Assembly (NCBI RefSeq): GCF_024679095.1
Contig: NC_066567.1
Span: 9,578,117 to 9,642,116, forward strand
Direction of reading: 5' to 3'
Origin: Eriocheir sinensis
Taxonomy: Eukaryota > Arthropoda > Malacostraca > Decapoda > Varunidae
DNA length: 64,000 nt
The position numbers and the translations under genes were made by a program. The notes beneath the pieces were generated by a model that saw nothing but the letters and a program-made list of their open reading frames with translations, did not search any database and was not told the origin of the DNA. Position 1 is the stretch's first letter, and the number at the start of each line of letters is the position of its first letter. Below are positions 1-12,672 of the stretch, in pieces.

Positions 1-900
1 CTTCCAATGGGTGACAAATTTAATATAGTGAACCATTTCCCGTTTTCTTCCATTTCTTCATTAAGCGTAAACTACGATAATCAGACAATGAGAGATGAAT
101 ATAATAATGGAAGATGGGGAGAAGAGGTAAAAAGAGAAAATGGGAATTAATAGAGGGAGAGAGAAAGGGAAGGAAAAAATAGAAATAAAGAGGAACTGAA
201 AGAAAGAGGAAATGATAGAGGAAGAAAATGGGTTACGGAGAAAAATAAAAGAGAAAATGGAAAGAGGAAGAGAATGGGAAGGAGAAAATGAGAGATAAAG
301 AGGAAGTAAAAGAGAGAGGAAATGATTAAGAGAGGAAGAAAATGGGTTACGGAGAAGAGATAAAAGAGAAAATGGGAAAAGACGGAGAGAGAAGGGGAAG
401 TAAAAAAAATGAGAGATAAAGAGGAAGTAAAAGAGAGAGGAAATGATTAAGAGAGGAAGAAAATGGGTTACGGAGAGGAGATAAAAGAGAAAATGGGAAA
501 AGACGGAGAGAGAAAAGGAAGTAAAAAAAATGAGATAAAGAGGAAGTAAAAGAGAGAGGAAATGATTAAGAGAGGAAAAAAACGGGTTACGGAGAGGAGA
601 TAAAAGAGAAAATGGGAAAAGACGGAGAGAAGGAAGGAAAAAAATGAGATAAAGAGGAAGTAAAAGAGAGAGGAAATGATTAAGAGAGGAAGAAAATGGG
701 TTACGGAGAGGAGATAAAAGAGAAAATGGGAAAAGACGGAGAGAGAAGGGGAAGTAAAAAAAAATGAGAGATAAAGAGGAAGTAAAAGAGAGAGGAAATG
801 ATTAAGAGAGGAAGAAAATGGGTTACGGAGAGGAGATAAAAAGAGAAAATGGGAAAAGACGGAGAGAGAAGGGGAAGGAAAAAAAATGAGAGATAAAGAT
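1..900. repeat. GA-rich tandem array, about 113-121 bp unit
   Basis: From about position 110 a purine-rich unit recurs about seven times; each carries the words gggttacgg, aaatgattaagagagg and gacggagag. The array decays into irregular A/G-rich DNA near 900. No gene is visible. The first 110 bases are non-repetitive AT-rich sequence. Confidence 0.85.
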
Positions 901-1504
901 AAACTAAAACAGAGTGAGGAAATGATGATAAGAGAGAGGAAGAATAATGGATAATAAAATGAGATGGAAAGGAGAGAATAGGATAAATGTTTGAAAGGAA
1001 GAATAAAGAGGATAAGAAAGCTCAGATAAAGAAAAGAGAAAGGATCGAAAAAACACTATTAGAAGGAAAGAAGAAAAAAAAGGAGGAAAAAGAGCAAAAA
1101 AACAGAGATAAAAAATGAATGAAATAAAAGAAGGAAAAAAATATGGTTTGTATTGGTGGTAAACGTTTATGAGAGAACGTTTTAAGGGGAATCGATTTGT
1201 AACCAGACACCACCACAATCATCACCACCACCACCAACAACAACAACAACACAAACACATTATAGGCCAACCACCACCATCACCACCACCACCACCACCA
1301 CCCTCACCACCTACAACACCACCACCACCAACAACACATACACATTATAGGCCAGCCACCACCATCACCATCACCATCACCACCACATAGGAAAACTCAA
1401 CACCATCACCACCACCACCACCACTATCACCAGCAACACCAATATCTAGAACAAAGGGTTTAGAAAGTTCAATAACGATCTTCGGATATTGAAAACCTTT
1501 GAAT

Positions 1505-1580
<76 letters not shown>

Positions 1581-1677
1581 CCTGAATCTGAGAGCATACA
1601 TGTATATTTCTGGAACGTCACACACACACACGCACACACACACACACAAAGGATGAAAGCACAAACAGATACAATAA

Positions 1678-1738
<61 letters not shown>

Positions 1739-2448
1739 CAGACCAAAAGGGGAAATACGTAAATATAACTCTCTCTCTCTTCTTCCATAACCTTTTTTCT
1801 TTTATTCTTGTTTTTGCTCCTCCTCCTCCTACTTCCCCTTCCTCCCCCTCCTCCTCCTCCTCCTTCCCCTTCCTCCCCCTCCCCCTCCTCCTCCTTCCCT
1901 TCCTCCTCCTCCTTCCCTTCCTCCTCCTCCTCCTTCCCCTTCCCCCCCCTCCCCCTCCTCCTCCTCCTCCTCCTTCCCCTTCCTCCCCCTCTCCCTCCTC
2001 CTCCTCCTCCTCCTCCTCCTTCCCCTTCCTCCTCCTCCTCCTCCTCCTTCCCCTTCCTCCTCCCCCTCCTCTTCCTCCTCCTCCGTGATAAATATGGCCG
2101 CCTCGTTACCTCCAACATTCAAGGCAGACGATGGATGACTCTGAACAGCCTAACCTGACTTCTCCCTTCACCCCCTTTCTCGTGTCTCATCAGCTATCCT
2201 TCTCTTCTCCTCTCTTTCCTCTATTCTCCTTTTATCACCCTCTTTTTCGTCCCTCATCAGCTATCCTTCTCTTCTCCTCTCCTCCTCTATTCTCCTTTAA
2301 TCACTCTTTTCCTTCTCTCTTCTCCGGAGAGGTGGGAGGGAGATCTAATTATAGGCCTATGGAGTGACTTATCAACCAAGAATCAAATAACAACAATATC
2401 AACAATTATAAGGAAATGGAATGATAACAAACGCCTTTAAGTTATGTA

Positions 2449-2511
<63 letters not shown>

Positions 2512-2624
2512 CCTAGGTATATAGATGGAAAAAGGATGAAGGAAGGAAAGAAAAGGAAAGAAAGGAAAGAAGGAAAGAAAGAATTAAAATAAGATATGAA
2601 AGAAAAATAAGTGAATGAATGAAT

Positions 2625-2672
<48 letters not shown>

Positions 2673-3057
2673 AGGGGAGTGATCGAGTGCTTTATCATTG
2701 TCAATATTCAATAACGATATGGTGGTAGTAGTGGTGGTGGTTATGATGGTTGTAGTGGTGGTAGTGGTGGTTATGATGGTGTTAATGATGGTTATGATGG
2801 TGGTAGTGGTGGTTATGATGGTGGTAGTGGTGGTTATGATGGTGGTAGTGGTGGTTATGATGGTTGTAGTGGTGGTAGTGGTGGTTATGATGGTGGTAGT
2901 GGTGGTTATGATGGTGGTAGTGGTGGTAGTGGTGGTTATGATGGTGGTGATGGTGGTGGTGATGTAAATTCAAAGCATAATGTCACAGGTCTTCAAACGT
3001 TGCCTGAAGCCATGAATTATATTATTATGATACGAATTACGAGTGATGTAAGCCATG

Positions 3058-3125
<68 letters not shown>

Positions 3126-3240
3126 GCCTCATCTTACCTCCTTGAAAAACTAAAAAAAAAAAAAAACATTCACATATTTATCAACTCGTCCTCATTTTGT
3201 TATTCATTAATTCACCTGCTAACCTAAAATATAGAAATAA
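901..3240. repeat. Cluster of microsatellites (CAC, AG, AC, TCC, GGT/GAT, ATT)
   Basis: Successive simple repeats: A/G-rich to 1200, (CAC/ACA)n at 1208-1435, (AG)n at 1508-1577, (AC)n at 1620-1647, (AG)n at 1683-1734, (TCC)n at 1815-2085, (AG)n at 2455-2510 and 2630-2661, a G run at 2662-2675, compound GGT/GAT at 2717-2965 and (ATT)n at 3058-3125. All long reading frames here are homopolymeric translations of these tracts. I see no gene. Confidence 0.9.
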
Positions 3241-4309
3241 TAAAAGTAACCAATGTGTACTAGCCTAATATGTAAACTAACTAAACATGTAACGTATCTA
3301 AATAAATAAACATCTTTGCACTAGCCAATGTATACGAGTCAGTATATATGTATGTGTGTACTCGCCTACTATATATACTATGTTATTGCTGCGCCTAGTC
3401 TCAGTGCTAATCTCTGTTCCAATGATCCTTTGAACCTCGATGTTACAGTCTTCCTTCCTCCTCATTTATCCTTACGCACTCTTCCCTTTCCTTTCCTTAT
3501 ACTATACTGAATTATTTGCGCTTTATAGGGAAGTTTTAGTATATAACACGTAACACAAGGCATGAAAACCATATCAACGTTATTTTTGGTTAGGAAAGAG
3601 AAGGAAAACTGATCGAAATTGGTGTTTGCTCTTTGGAATAGCGAAGTTTTAGTGTAATACGTAAAATAATGCATTGAAAATAAAAATAAAAATAAAAAAA
3701 AGGATTGATTTTTTTTAAGATTAAGGAGGAAAAAATAGAATAACGTTGATTTAATACTAACCTTGACTTTTCTTCTTCTTCTTCTTCTTCTTCTTCTTCC
3801 TCTTCATTGCTCTTATTTCTTCCTTGCTTATCTCTTGTGCAGGTCATAATTCTTCATCTTAATTTCCTTGTTGTATCCTTTATTTTCTATTTTCCTTTCT
3901 TCTTTTCTCAGTTTTCTTCTTTCCTCGATCGCTTAATTCTCTTAATTCTTACTTCTTTTCACCTTCATTTTCCTTCCTTTCTTCGTATTTTTAAACTTTC
4001 TCTCGCATCTTTTTTTTCTTTCTTCCTCTTTTCTCCTCTCATCTTTTCTATCTTTGTTTTCTTTTCTTCTTTTCTCCCTTCTCTCCTCTCCTTAGCTCTT
4101 TATATTCTCTCTTCCTTCTTTTCTTTCTTTTATCTGTTTTTCCTTCCTTCTTTCACCTCTTTAATCTCTGTCTCCTATCTTATTTTCTTCACGGCTTGCT
4201 ATATATTTTTTTTACTTCTGTTGCTATTTCCTTATCTTCTCATCTTATCTTTCTTCTTTTCTCCTCTCGTTTCTCCTTTTAGCTTCTCTTCCTCTTCAAT
4301 TATTTTTCC

Positions 4310-4349
<40 letters not shown>

Positions 4350-4920
4350 CAATCTCTATTATAATCTTCATGGCTTTCGTTTTCTTTAGTTTCTGTTGCA
4401 TATATCCGCGTCCTGTCCACCCTGCTAGTATCTATATTAAGTACATTTTATACCTCAATATAAGACTAGTATGAGGCTGAGACAGAGAAAGAGACACATA
4501 TATTTCATGGCTATGTATCACTCAACGGCCTAAAAATATTGCTATACGTAGTTGTGAAAATCGCTAATTATTGAAGTTTTTTTACGATATTTATGTGGTA
4601 GGAACTGGAAACTGCAATATGTTCGAAGTATGACAATTTGGTACGACTACTATACTACTACAACTACTACTACTGCTACTACTACTACTACTCAACTTAT
4701 TTGTCTGCGGCCCCAAAGTCCTTCTAACAATATCCCATGAATCCGTATAGCCGCTTAATTCTTACCAAAGGCATCGCTTCACCTCTTCAAAAGTCATTAA
4801 ACCCATACGTCTCAGTTGACTTACCAGGCGTGAACCAGAACTGCTCAAGTCTTGGGAACTTCAGCATCTGAGGGTAAATCTGCCTGAGCATTAGAAGGGC
4901 AAGCAGTGAGGAGTGTGGCA
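3241..4920. other. AT-rich and pyrimidine-rich intergenic DNA
   Basis: A TTC tract at 3770-3800 opens about 600 bases of T/C-rich sequence with (CT)n at 4312-4344, followed by unremarkable AT-rich DNA and an ACT run at 4655-4692. The 185-codon frame at 3807-4364 is Phe/Ser/Leu-only and follows the pyrimidine bias, so it is not called as a gene. Confidence 0.7.
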
Positions 4921-4924
4921 GGGT

Positions 4925-6715
4925 GTTACTGGGCTCGCTCCATCTTAAAAATAAAATAAAGCACTTAAAATTAAAATGAGGTAGAGAACGTCACGCATTT
5001 TCTTGGTTATGGAAAGTTATGGCATCAGGAATAGGGGTCTACAGGAAGTCCAATCAATGGGTCTGGGCTCGCTCCATCTTAAAAATAAAATAAAGCACTT
5101 AAAATTAAAATGAGGTAGAGAACGTCACGCATTTTCTTGGTTATGGAAAGTTACCGTCAGAAATAGTGGTCTACAGAAAGCCCGATCAATGGGTCTGGGC
5201 TCACTTAATCTTGAAAACAAAATAAAGCACTTAAAATTAAAATGAGGTAGAGAACGTCACACATTTTCTTGGTTATGGAAAGTTATAGCGTCAGAAATAG
5301 TGGTCTACAGAAAGTCCAATCAGTGGGTCTGGGCTCACTTAATCTTGAAAACAAAATAAAGCACTTAAAATTAAAATGAGGTAGAGAACGTCACGCATTT
5401 TCTTGGTTATGGAAAGTTATAGCGTCAGAAATAGTGGTCTACAGAAAGTCCGATCAATGAGTCTGGGCTCACTCCATCTTGAAAACTAAAAAAATAATAA
5501 CTTAACCCGGTAGCAGCGGTGGGCCAAATTTGTGCCATGATCTAAACCCCCCAAAATAGATGATACATAATCCGATCACAAATGCTTTGATATATATTAT
5601 GAAATGGTTTGTGTGAGGGTGTTTTTTTCTCATTTTTTTTGCTTGGAGGGACCATTAAGAAACATGATCCCCGCTGCTACCGGGTTAAAATTAAAATGAG
5701 GCTAAGAACATCACAAATTTTCTCGGTTATGGAAGTTAGCATCAGAAAGAGCGACATAAAGAGAATCTGATCAAAGGGTCTGGGCTTACTTAATCTTAAA
5801 AATAAAATAATGTACGTAAAATTGAAATGAGGCAAAAAACATCACAAATTTTCTCGGTTATGGAAGTTAACATCAGAAAGAGCGACATAACGAGAATCTG
5901 ATCAAAGGGTCTGTGCTTACTTAATCTTAAAATAAAATAATGTACGTAAAATTGAAATGAGGCAAAAAACGTCACAAATTTTCTCGGTTATGGAAAACTA
6001 GCATCAGAAACAGCGACGTACAGAGACTCCAATCAAAGGGTTTGGGCTCACTCCATTTTGAAAACGAAGTAAATAACCACTTAAAATTAAAATGAGACAA
6101 AGGACGTCACAATATTTCTTGGTTTTATGGAAAGTTAGCGCCAGAGAGAGTGGTCTACAGAGACTCCGATCAAAGGGTCTGGGGTCACTCCATTTTGAAA
6201 ACGAAGTAAATAACCACTTAAAATTAAAATGAGGCAAAGAACGTCACAATATTTCTTGGTTTTACGGAAAGTTAGCGCCAGAAAGAGCGGTCTACAGAGA
6301 ATTTGATCAAAGGGTTTGGGCTCACTCCATCTTAAAAATGAAATAATACACTTAAATTAAAATGAGGCAAAGGATATCACGTTAAATGCTAGTTACGGAA
6401 AGTTAGCATCAGAAATATCGACATACCGGGAATTCAATCAAAGGGTGTGGGTTCGCTCCATCTTAAAAATTAAATAATACACTTAAAATTAAAATGAGGC
6501 AAAGGATATCACGTTAAATGCTAGTTATGGAAAGTTAGCATCAGAAATATCGACATACCGGGAATTCAATCAAAGGGTGTGGGTTCGCTCCATCTCAAAA
6601 ATAAAATAATGTACGTAAAATTAAAATGAGGCTAAAAACGTCACAAAATTTCTTGGTTACGGAAAGTTGGCGTCAGATATATCGACTCACAGAGACTCCG
6701 ACAGCAGGGTTAAAT
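4925..6715. repeat. Tandem array, 120-135 bp unit, interrupted by a MITE
   Basis: About 13 diverged copies of a unit containing ctccatctt, cacttaaaattaaaatgag, gaacgtcac and ggaaagtta. Period is about 131-135 bp before 5500 and near 120 bp after 5690. The array is split by the TTAA-flanked element at 5502-5688, and its other units supply the pre-insertion sequence. Confidence 0.88.
5502..5688 (+). mobile_element. piggyBac-like MITE, copy 1
   Basis: The 187 bp interval is bounded by TTAA on both sides and by inverted termini that start CCCGGTAGCAGCG and end CGCTGCTACCGGG. Neighbouring array units read cacTTAAaatt at the equivalent place, so one TTAA became two on insertion. TTAA duplication and termini starting CCC are known hallmarks of piggyBac-type elements. 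There is no coding capacity, so it would depend on a transposase encoded elsewhere. Confidence 0.85.
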
Positions 6716-6827
6716 AAAAACGATGATGAAATTCAGATATATATATAATGGGACAATATGGAAACAGTTGCATAACAATAACACATTGATGAATGGGGGA
6801 TAAGAAACACAGGTGAGATTACAAATT

Positions 6828-6891
<64 letters not shown>

Positions 6892-7180
6892 CAAATCATA
6901 TATATCGGAATGTTAATCAAATATGGCAGGACTATAATTTTTTTGACATGCTAATGGCAACTAATTATTTATATGTATACAGTATATAATTCTCTTTCAT
7001 TTAATTTATTTTACAAAGATCATGTCCCTGTACAAGCCTTAACTTTCCTTTTAATTCACTCTTCAGTCGTGTAATTTTCCTCAGTTGTCTTCATTTCTTA
7101 AGCCTGTCTGTCTATTTGTGTGTCTGTCTCTTTATTCCATACTTAATCTGTCTTGTTTTACCTTGTCTAAATCTTGTCTT
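6716..7180. other. AT-rich DNA with (AC)n tract
   Basis: A pure (AC)n run occupies about 6831-6888. The flanks are AT-rich and featureless apart from short ATAT stretches. Nothing gene-like is seen. Confidence 0.75.
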
Positions 7181-7184
7181 CACA

Positions 7185-7800
7185 CCTTTTATAATTACAA
7201 GTCCTGGTTCTGTTGTAATATTATGTCCTCTTGTCTTGTTTAATCTCCTTGTCTCATTCCTGTCCTGTCTTCTCTGTCCCTCCACTTCTACTGTCTTCAC
7301 TTTTTCCTCCTCACAAGTCCTGGTTCTGTTGTAATATTCTGTCCTCTTGTCTTGTTTAATCTCCTTGTCTCATTCCTGTCCTGTCTTCTCTGTCCGTCTA
7401 CTTCTACTGTCTTCTCATCTTTCCTCCTTACAAGTTTTGGTTCTCTGTCAAAATATTCTGTCTAATCTCCTTGTCTCATTCCTGTCCTGTCTTCTCTGTC
7501 CGTCCGTGTTCTCATCTTTCCTCCTTACAAGTTTTGGTTCTCTGTCAAAATATTCTGTCTAATCTCCTTGTCTCATTCCTGTCGTGTCTTCTCTGTCCCT
7601 CCACTTCTAACTGTCTTCACTTTTTCCTCCTTACAAGTCTTGGTTTTATGTCAAAATATTCTGTCTAATCTCTTTGCCTCACTCCTATCCTGTCTTCTCT
7701 GTCAAGTCCCGGTTCTCCGTCAAAATATTCTGTCCTGTCTTCTGCCTAATCTCTGTCTCATTCCTGTCCTGTCTTCTCTGTCCCTCCACTTCCAACTGTC
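7185..7800. repeat. Pyrimidine-rich tandem array, about 100-115 bp unit
   Basis: About six copies of a unit with ttgtctcattcctgtc, tgtcttctctgtcc and caagt(c/t)(c/t)tggttct, with deletions between copies. Overlapping Ser/Cys/Leu frames here are products of the repeat, not genes. Confidence 0.8.
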
Positions 7801-8292
7801 TTCTATATCACCTTGTCTTCTTCCTATTTCTCTCATTTCACTTTCATTTTTCACTTTCATTTTCTCATTCTCAGCATCTCAGGTGTTTGGGGGCTTCTGA
7901 ACAGGTGGGTTACAGTGTCCCGAACCCTTGCTCTCCATCTGATTCATCTCTTAATAACAATAATGAGAAGAAGGAACTGTCTAATAACTGTTCTCTGCCT
8001 TGTTCCCAGCCCTAGCGATGTCTAGTTCTACCCTACTGTCTCTTCACGTCTCCTCTCTCTACATTTGATTGTCCCAGCGCTGGTTTTAAGAATGATACTC
8101 CTAAACTCCCATCCTTTCCTTAGCCTCCTACTCCTTCTCCTACTCCTCCTCTTCCTCCTCCTTCTCTCTCCATTACAATCCACTTCTCGTCTTTTTCTCC
8201 TACTCCTCCTCCTTACCTCTCCTTTACAATCCACTCTTTCTCGCATTTTAACTGAGCTTCGACAATTCTCGCCGATACATAATGCGACAATA

Positions 8293-8324
<32 letters not shown>

Positions 8325-9480
8325 CTGTGTGTATACTATTTGCTGATTAACAGAAGAGAGATGTACAAAAAAGTGCTGGAAGTGATTATACCAGGATATA
8401 TTCTTTTCTCTCACGTCTATGTATATGTAAAAACTGTGAGATTGATTGATGCTTGTAAAGGAAGGAAGGAAGGAAGGAAGGATGGAAGAAAAGGAAGGAA
8501 GGGAGGGAGGGGGGAGGGAGGGAAGGAAGGAAGGAAGGAAGGAAGGAAGGAAGGAAGGAAGAAAGAAGGAATGATTAATCTCCTGCACATGATGAGAAGG
8601 AAAAGAGGGAAGGAAGAGAATGAAGAAGAGGAGGAGAAAGAGAAGAAGAAGGAGGTGGTGAAGAAAACATGGAAGATATGGAAGAGAGACAGAAAGAGAG
8701 GAAGAGAAAAAGAATGGAAAAGGAAAGAAAGACAGAACGAGAAAAAAGGAAAGAAGGAAAAATTAAAAAAAGAAGGAAAAAAAAAGAAAGGAATGAAACA
8801 AAGAAAAACACAGAAAAAAGAAAGAAAACAACGAAAGCAGGACAAAAACGAATTAACATCAACTTCCAGCGTCGGAAAATCACTCCACACACAACACACG
8901 GTAGCAACACACACCTGCTCCCTTTGCTGTAAAAAAAATAAAAAATAAAATAAATAAACAATGAAAAAATAAAACCACTTCCGACAACTCCTCCGATAAC
9001 CCTAGACGCAGTAATAAAATACAATAATAACCACACAAATAAAAATACTGATTGCCGTCAACACTCTCGGAACACACACGGCCATTCCGCTCGACACAAC
9101 ACAGGGAGGCGACGGAAGGGGATGTAAATAAGTCGTTCGCACAAAGCCTAAACGTTAACAGACTAAGTAAGTATGTAAGTAAGGAAGAAGGAGGAGGAGG
9201 AGGAGGAGGAGGAATCTAAGGAAAGGGAAGGAAAGGAGGAAACAATTATTAACCACCTGCAGAAGAAGAAAAGGAGAAGAGGAAAGGAGGAGAACGAAGA
9301 GGAAGAGGAAGAGAAGGAAGATACAGAAAAGACAGAATGAAAGAGAGGAAGAATGTAAAAGAAAGTAGATAAATGACTCAGTACAAAGCCTAAGCAATGA
9401 CAGACCAATTAAGTAAGTTTCTATAGCCACTTCATGAGCAGTTCAACCCTCACTTAAATAAACACAATAGCACACTTATT
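7801..9480. other. Pyrimidine/purine tracts without genes
   Basis: Contains CTCCT runs at 8120-8230, a (GGAA)n/(GGAAGG)n tract at 8457-8570, GA-rich DNA at 8580-8860 and a (GGA)n patch at 9190-9330. Frames on both strands translate to Phe/Ser or Lys/Arg/Glu low complexity and are rejected as genes. Confidence 0.7.
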
Positions 9481-9625
9481 TCCTTCCTGATATCTCGTTC
9501 TCCTCCTCCTCCTCCTTCGCCTTTACAAATTACGATAACAAGATCAAGTTTTATCTTCGCCCTGAGACAGATTAAGCGTCACTGCCACCACCAACAGACT
9601 CAGCCTCTCATCATCAATACCATAA

Positions 9626-10189
9626 TACAGGTAACTCTTGATTTACGCGAGTTTGGTTTATGCATTTTTTAAATAACACGGGGTCCAAAATCAAAATAAA
9701 TGTTTAATTTACACATTTTTTCACTTATACGCGATATTTTATGGAGTGGCCACCAGATGTCTCACTCAACTGGACTCACACGGCGCCACGGCCACACAGC
9801 TGAGCTCAGTTCTTCCCGCGCGCCACATGAAAAACAATACAGTACCCATACTGCCACGCTACTCAACAATAGGGGTGGGCAGGTACCAGTACCAGTACCG
9901 GTACTAATGGTACCAGCTATACGGTACGGTACCGGTATCAGACTGCTCGGTACCGGTACCAATACTAGCCAGTCGCTCATTGTGTCCAGCATTTCTTCCT
10001 CACACGAGTGAGGCTGAGTGCCTGAGTGGATATCTCAGTGATTGGATATTTTCTCTCTCTCTCTCTCTCCACTGAATGAAGTGTATATTTATTTTTTAAT
10101 AGAAACCTCCCTCTTGTTTGATTTACATTGTTTTTGATTTACGCGACCTCTTCAAGGACACAATACTCGTGTAAATCGAGTTACCTGTA
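9626..10189 (+). mobile_element. Tc1/mariner-like MITE with TA duplication
   Basis: The left end reads TA CAGGTAACTC followed by ttgatttacgcgagt. The right end is its near inverse, actcgtgtaaatcgagttacctg then TA. The equivalent empty junction at about 10,325 reads ccatattaatttcc, against ccataa-TA and TA-atttcc around the insert, giving a TA duplication as in Tc1/mariner/pogo elements. The interior has no open transposase; it contains a run of gtaccggtac-type words after ggggtgggc, possibly a nested older insert. Confidence 0.8.
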
Positions 10190-10427
10190 ATTTCCTTTCT
10201 CTTACATCCTCCTCCTCCTCCTTCCCCTCTACAAATTAACTTAACAATATCAAGTTTTATCTTTGCCCTGAGACAGTTTAAGCATCACTGCCACCACCAA
10301 CAGACTCAGTCTCTCATCGTCAATACCATATTAATTTCCTTTCTCTCACAACCTCCTCCTCCTCCTCCTCCTTCTCCTTTACAAATTACGTTAACAAGAT
10401 CAAGTTTTATCTTCACCCTGAGACAGT

Positions 10428-10648
10428 TTAACCCGGTAGCAGTGATGGGCCAAATTTGTGGCTTTACCGCGTAGCAGCGACGGGCCAAATTTTTGCCATG
10501 GTATAAATCCCCAAAATAGATGATGCATAAACTGATCACAAATGCGTTGATATATATTATGAAATGGTTTGTGTGAGTGATGATTTTTTCTCATTTCCTC
10601 ACTTAGATGGGCCTTTAAGAAACATGATCCCTGCAGCTACCGGGTTAA
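10428..10648 (+). mobile_element. piggyBac-like MITE, copy 2 (one extra subterminal unit)
   Basis: It has the same termini and interior as the copy at 5502-5688 and is bounded by TTAA. Sister array units read gacagtTTAAgcatcac, while here TTAA flanks both sides of the element. The left subterminal block (gggccaaattt preceded by a tagcagcgacg-type word) is present twice, making this copy about 34 bp longer than copy 1. Confidence 0.85.
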
Positions 10649-10690
10649 GCCTCACAGCCACCACCAACAGACTACAATTTAATTCCTCGA

Positions 10691-11619
10691 CCGAACAAAC
10701 AAGGACAATAAATGAATAGAAGAAGAGACGAGGTGAAAAGTTAATATTCATGATTATAATTTTTAAGTTCACCAAGTTACACATAAACTTCTCTCCTCGG
10801 AACTTCAATTTCTTCCTCAACCGAACGTATAATAGCCCTGGGGAGAGGAGGAAGGGGAGGGGGGAGGCTTGAACGATACTGTCTTTTACACGAACACATT
10901 ACATACCCCTGACAAACAGTTTTAAGTATATCAAACAAACCAAGCGCGACGGAACTCTTACCAAATAGCGACATGTTGATTTTTTCTCTTTTTCTTTCTT
11001 TCTCTTTTTTTCTTTCACACATCAAATAGCAATGTGGTTTCCTCTGTTCCCTTTCTTTCTTTCTCTTTCTTTCACTCTTCCTCTCTCTCAAATAGCCAAA
11101 TAGCAATGTTTTCCTGTCTTCATTCTCTCTCTCTCTCTCAAATAGCAATGTGGTTTCCTGTCTTCACTCTCTCTCTCTCTCTCTTTTTTCTCTCTCTCTC
11201 AAAAAGTAGCAAGTGTTTTCCTGCATTCCCTTTCTTTCTTTCTCTCTCTCTCTCAAATAGCAATGTGTATCCCTTTCTTCACTCTCTCTCTCTCTTTTTC
11301 TCTCTCTCTCTCAAATAGCAAAATGTTCTCCTGCTTTCCCTTCCTCGGCAATACTCCAAGTTCATTCCTCACCTCCTGTATGTGCAATATAGATATCACA
11401 CTCCTGCTAGTATGCGTATGTATCTATTATCTCACTGACAATGTTCGGGTATGTATATGTATTCTGTGTCTTCGGTAGTAAAATGCCAAGTAAAGATTGT
11501 GGTATAGTGACGTTCCTCTCTCTCCTCTCTTTCCTCTGTACAAGAATGACCTCTCTCAATTCCCTACGCCATGTCATAGGTCGATATTTGGAAGGAAGAT
11601 TCTGGTACGTATATACTGT

Positions 11620-11660
<41 letters not shown>

Positions 11661-12120
11661 CACAAGGCTCTGGCCATGTCTCAGCCCTCAAAAATATATA
11701 TATCACATCCAACCAAAACTGAGAAGGAAAACAAGCAAAACTTTTTTTCTCTTTTTCTTTCATGAGTTTTTAAGGGAATGAAAGAAGAATTGAATGTGAC
11801 CCTACTAACATTTCAAGAGACAGACAGAACAAAAGAGAGAAAGACAAACATAAAGAAAGAAAGGAAGAAGGAAAGAAAGAATAAAATAGAGAAATACAGG
11901 GAAACAAAATAAGAAAAGGAAAAAAAGGAAAAAGAAAGGAAGGAAGGAAAAAAAGAATGAAAGCAAGTAAGAAAGACAAAGAAAAATAGGAAAAAACAAT
12001 TAGTCAGTCAGTTAGTCTTATTACTGTCTTACATATCACATTATAGAATTCCAATTGGTAACATTAACACCACACAGTTTTGAGTAGTGAGAGAACTAGG
12101 AAACATCAGTAGGGGCAAAC
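10691..12120. other. CT-rich and (AC)n-bearing intergenic DNA
   Basis: At 11,020-11,330 there are imperfect repeats of caaatagcaatgtggtttcctg separated by (TC)n. An (AC)n tract lies at 11,622-11,658 and a GAAA-rich stretch at 11,800-11,990. No splice-compatible coding exon was recognised. Confidence 0.65.
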
Positions 12121-12129
12121 ATACCAAAT

Positions 12130-12590
12130 AAAAAATCTCAGTCGGGGGGTGAAATTGTCACTAAAAATACCTCCAGGACAAAATGACATCGTAAAAGTAT
12201 CTTAATAGGGCCGAAAATGGCGTTAGTATAAAAAAAATCCACCCGACAAAATGAAAAACAAAGAAATGTGATGTTAGAAATTATTACAGCGGATATCTTA
12301 GTAGGGGCGAAAATGGTGTTAGTATAAAAAAAATCCAGCCGACATAATGAAAACTAAAAAAAATGTGATAGGAGAAATGATTACTGCAGGTATCTTTGTA
12401 GGGGCAAAAATGGCGTTGACATAAAAAAAATCCAGCCGACAAAATGAAAAATAAAAAAAATGTTACGTTAAAAGAAATTACTGCTGCAGGTGTCTTAGTA
12501 GGGGCAAAAATGGCATTAGTATAAAATAAATCCAGTCGACTAAATAGAAAAATAAAGAAAATGTATGTTAGATATGATTATGGGGAACTT
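12130..12590. repeat. Tandem array, about 97 bp unit
   Basis: Four to five copies carry aggggcaaaaatggcgtta, tccagccgac and aaaatg(a/t)aaaa at intervals near 97 bp (about 12,207, 12,303, 12,401 and 12,499). Confidence 0.8.
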
Positions 12591-12630
12591 TGAAGCCACT
12601 GAAGTAGATTAATAAATATATGTAAATACT

Positions 12631-12672
<42 letters not shown>

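Larger units (their letters stand above)
9481..10690. repeat. Three-unit tandem array hosting two MITEs
   Basis: A unit of about 140 bp (ctcctcctcc, tacaaatta, caagttttatctt, ccctgagacag, cactgccaccaccaac) occurs at 9481-9625, 10190-10330 and 10331-10680. The junction of units 1 and 2 carries the element at 9626-10189. Unit 3 carries the element at 10428-10648. The uninterrupted units show the empty target for each. Confidence 0.85.

Noticed and set aside
1681..2118. Glu/Gly/Arg or Pro/Ser frames over the TCC tract
   Set aside because: Pure translation of a trinucleotide microsatellite on both strands.
8340..8948. 202-codon Lys/Arg/Glu frame and its antisense Phe/Ser frames
   Set aside because: Covers (GGAA)n and A/G-rich DNA; composition-driven, no domain, no splice context.
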